Shown here one piece after another: positions 62,062-64,000 of a stretch of DNA of 64,000 nt; position 1 is the stretch's first letter; the number at the start of each line of letters is the position of its first letter. Position numbers and translations under genes: made by a program. A model generated the notes under the pieces. That model worked only from the letters and a program-made list of their open reading frames with translations. It did no database searches and was not told the DNA's origin. This DNA is from Dongia_B sp964406155 (GTDB taxonomy: Bacteria > Pseudomonadota > Alphaproteobacteria > Dongiales > Dongiaceae): positions 14,987 through 78,986 of the forward strand of contig CAYOQR010000019.1 in the NCBI GenBank assembly GCA_964406155.1, written 5' to 3'.

Positions 62062-62702
62062 CGCAGGACCCCCAGGAGATAGACGAAGGTAAAGACCCCG
62101 ATCCAGACGATGTCGAGGAAGTGCCAGAACAGGCTGAGGCACATCAGGCGCCGGCGGTTCGCGGCGGTCAAGCCGTGGCGGGCGACTTGGGCCATCATGG
62201 TGAGCATCCAGACCAGGCCGGATGTGACATGCAGCCCGTGGGTGCTGACCAGCGTATAGAAGGCGGAAAGAAAACCGCTGCGTTGCGGCGTCGCCCCGGC
62301 CTCGAACATTTTCCAGAATTCGTGCAGCTCGAAGCCGACGAAAGCGGCGCCGAACAAAGCCGTCACCAGAAGCCAGAATTGCGTCGCGCCGGTCCTGCCC
62401 CGTTGCATCTCCAGCATGGCGAAGCCGATGGTGATGGAGGAGAGCAGCAGCATCGTGGTGTTCAAGGCCACCAGATCGAGCTCGAACAGATCCCGTGGGC
62501 CGGGGCCGGCGGCGTAATTGCCGCCGAGCACGCCGTAGGTCGCGAACAGGATCGCGAAGATGAGGCAGTCGCTCATCAGGTAGAGCCAGAAGCCGAGCAT
62601 CGTGCTCATCCCGTCGGGATGATCGTGCTCGTCGGCGAGATAGAAGACCGGGGGCTTGCCGTCGGCAATCTCCGCCTGTGGCATCAGGATGGTCTGCGGC
62701 AT
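62058..62702 (-). CDS. cyoC: Cytochrome bo ubiquinol oxidase subunit III
   Basis: The 214-residue membrane protein has five helices, with MLGFWLYLMSDCLIFAILFATYGVL near 35, FVGFELHEFWKM near 121, STHGLHVTSGLVWML near 153 and WHFLDIVWIGVFTFVYLLG at the end. ATG 62702 overlaps the cyoB stop by one base, as in cyo operons. The N-terminus carries LADEHDHPDG. Confidence 0.94.
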   Translation of the reverse strand: MPQTILMPQAEIADGKPPVFYLADEHDHPDGMSTMLGFWLYLMSDCLIFAILFATYGVLGGNYAAGPGPRDLFELDLVALNTTMLLLSSITIGFAMLEMQRGRTGATQFWLLVTALFGAAFVGFELHEFWKMFEAGATPQRSGFLSAFYTLVSTHGLHVTSGLVWMLTMMAQVARHGLTAANRRRLMCLSLFWHFLDIVWIGVFTFVYLLGVLR

Positions 62703-64000
62703 CAGCTTTCTCCCGCCGCCAGCAGGCGTGTCCGTGCATTCTCCGAGGCGACCACGTCCTCGGCCGGGATATGGAAGTTGCGGTTGTAGTTGAAACTGTG
62801 CCCGATGGCCACGGTCAGCGCCCCGGCGAAACTGACGGCGGCGAGCCACCAGACATACCAGATCAGGGCGATGCCCAGGACCGTGCAGAGACCGGCGAGA
62901 ATAATGCCTGCGCCGGTATTCTTGGGCATGTGGATCGGGCGGAAGCCGTCGAGCGGACGTTGATAGCCGCGTCGCTTCATGTCGTCCCAAGCGTCGAGAT
63001 CATGTACCACCGGGGTGAAGGCAAAGTTATAGGCTGGCGGCGGCGAGGAGGTGGACCATTCCAGCGTCCGTCCGTTCCAGATATCGCCCGTTACATCCTT
63101 GAGCACGTCGCGCTTCCGGAAGCTGACATAGAATTGCATCAGCATGGAGAGGATGCCGCAGAGGATCAGCACGGCGCCGATGGCGGCGATCACGAACCAG
63201 ATCTGCAGCGAGGGATCGTCGAAGTGACGCAGGCGGCGCGTGATGCCCATCAGGCCCAGTACATAGAGCGGCGCGAAAGCGGCCCAGAAACCGACGACCC
63301 AGAACCAGAACGACGCGAATCCCCAGAAGCGGTCGAGCCTGAAGCCGAAGACCTTGGGGAACCAGTAATTGACGCCGGCGAACATGCCGAACAGAACGCC
63401 GCCGATGATCACATTGTGGAAATGCGCGACCAGGAACAGGGAATTATGCAGCACGAAATCGGCCGGCGGCACCGCCAGCATCACGCCCGTCATGCCGCCG
63501 ATCACGAAGGTGAGCATGAAGGCGACCGTCCACATCATCGGCAGTTCGAAACGGATGCGGCCGCGATACATGGTGAACAGCCAGTTGAAGATCTTGGCAC
63601 CTGTGGGAATCGAGATCACCATGGTGGTGATGCCGAAGAAGGAATTCACGCTGGCGCCGGATCCCATGGTGAAGAAGTGATGCAGCCAGACGAGATAGGA
63701 CAGGATGGTGATCACCACCGTGGCATAGACCATCGAGGTATAGCCGAACAGGCGCTTGCCGCAGAAGGTCGAGGTCACTTCCGAGAAAATGCCGAAAGCC
63801 GGCAGGATGAGAATGTAAACCTCGGGATGGCCCCAGATCCAGATGAGGTTCACATACATCATCGGATTGCCGCCGAGCTCATTCGTGAAGAAATTGGTGC
63901 CGACATAGCGGTCGAGCGCCAACAGAACGAGCACGGCCGTGAGCACCGGGAAGGCGGCGACGATCAGCACGTTGGTGCACAGCGCCGTCCAGGTGAAGAC
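62702..64000 (-). CDS. cyoB: Cytochrome bo ubiquinol oxidase subunit I, 5' end outside window
   Basis: The frame is open to the window end and covers about 432 residues of the haem-copper core, beginning ...VFTWTALCTNVLIVAAFPVLTA. Visible are WGHPEVYILILPAFG (CuB His with the cross-linked Tyr), WLHHFFTMGSG (two CuB His) and LVAHFHNVIIGG (the haem ligands). This reduces oxygen to water and pumps protons. The upstream part, and cyoA, lie beyond 64000. A GTG at 63970 is not the true start. Confidence 0.95.
   Translation of the reverse strand, partial: VFTWTALCTNVLIVAAFPVLTAVLVLLALDRYVGTNFFTNELGGNPMMYVNLIWIWGHPEVYILILPAFGIFSEVTSTFCGKRLFGYTSMVYATVVITILSYLVWLHHFFTMGSGASVNSFFGITTMVISIPTGAKIFNWLFTMYRGRIRFELPMMWTVAFMLTFVIGGMTGVMLAVPPADFVLHNSLFLVAHFHNVIIGGVLFGMFAGVNYWFPKVFGFRLDRFWGFASFWFWVVGFWAAFAPLYVLGLMGITRRLRHFDDPSLQIWFVIAAIGAVLILCGILSMLMQFYVSFRKRDVLKDVTGDIWNGRTLEWSTSSPPPAYNFAFTPVVHDLDAWDDMKRRGYQRPLDGFRPIHMPKNTGAGIILAGLCTVLGIALIWYVWWLAAVSFAGALTVAIGHSFNYNRNFHIPAEDVVASENARTRLLAAGES

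Noticed and set aside
61696..62990. Open frames longer than cyoD and cyoC that extend upstream into the previous gene
   Set aside because: Start positions at 62061 and 62702 match the families and the usual few-base overlaps; the extensions are antiphase reads of the neighbouring cyo gene.
1..64000. CRISPR arrays, insertion sequences and rRNA genes
   Set aside because: No regularly spaced direct repeats, transposase motifs or rRNA sequence were recognised.
63970..64000. GTG at 63970 as the start of cyoB
   Set aside because: The frame continues to the window edge with conserved CyoB sequence (WTALCTNVLIVAAFPV), so the true start lies outside.

Overview
The window looks like a piece of an alphaproteobacterial chromosome, GC-rich (roughly 60-66% in lines counted by hand). 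The supporting evidence is gene order and content: an rne - amiC - mrcA - prfB neighbourhood, glnE next to bcp, an RF2 carrying an SPY-type recognition segment, a long RNase E with an arginine-rich acidic tail, and a complete cysE-iscR-iscS-iscS-iscU-iscA-hscB-hscA-fdx-iscX series. I would guess Rhodospirillales or a relative, but cannot fix a genus from this stretch. Almost everything is intact coding sequence. The first gene (gamma-glutamyltransferase) and the last (cyoB) are cut by the window edges.

Layout. 1-1668: end of a gamma-glutamyltransferase gene and a class I/II aminotransferase gene. 1693-7527: biotin synthesis, with bioB-bioA-bioF-bioH-like-bioC leftward and bioD divergent. 7560-18118: rne leftward, then amiC, mrcA, a rhodanese gene, a YjbR-like gene and prfB (with its programmed +1 frameshift). 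18133-24341: nitrogen control, with amtB behind a perfect sigma-54 promoter and glnE, plus bcp, a DUF455 gene and a three-hairpin repeat. 24483-30349: an AsmA-like envelope protein, tyrS and anmK. 30425-43316: Fe-S cluster assembly and sulfur transfer, starting with an IscR-type operator and ending with an alpha/beta hydrolase, a 2-oxoglutarate-oxygenase-like protein, mnmA and an SCP2-like protein.

43357-43512 is a tRNA-Met gene with a clear promoter. It is followed by a stretch of visibly lower GC (43787-49036) encoding an FCD-type GntR regulator, a flavin-reductase-like protein and a four-gene polyamine-type ABC importer. This is probably an acquired catabolic or uptake module. 49368-57059 holds a DUF72 gene, an unknown CxxC protein, a MocR-type regulator that has lost its PLP lysine, an orphan branched-chain amino-acid binding protein and a very divergent class A penicillin-binding protein. 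57249-60921 holds a flavin halogenase-like gene and a lipoprotein peptidase. 60918-64000 is the tail of a cytochrome bo-type quinol oxidase operon (cyoB-C-D) with SURF1.

How it fits together. The isc operon supplies Fe-S clusters needed by BioB and sulfur for MnmA, both encoded here. AmtB and GlnE form a nitrogen-sensing pair about 2 kb apart. AmiC, MrcA, AnmK, the AsmA-like protein and the second PBP all serve the cell envelope. The most unusual items are the operon extension between iscX and mnmA, the His/Asp tract inside RNase E, the lysine-less MocR regulator, the halogenase-like enzyme without a biosynthetic cluster, the unusual PBP, and two separate tandem duplications at gene junctions of the isc operon.
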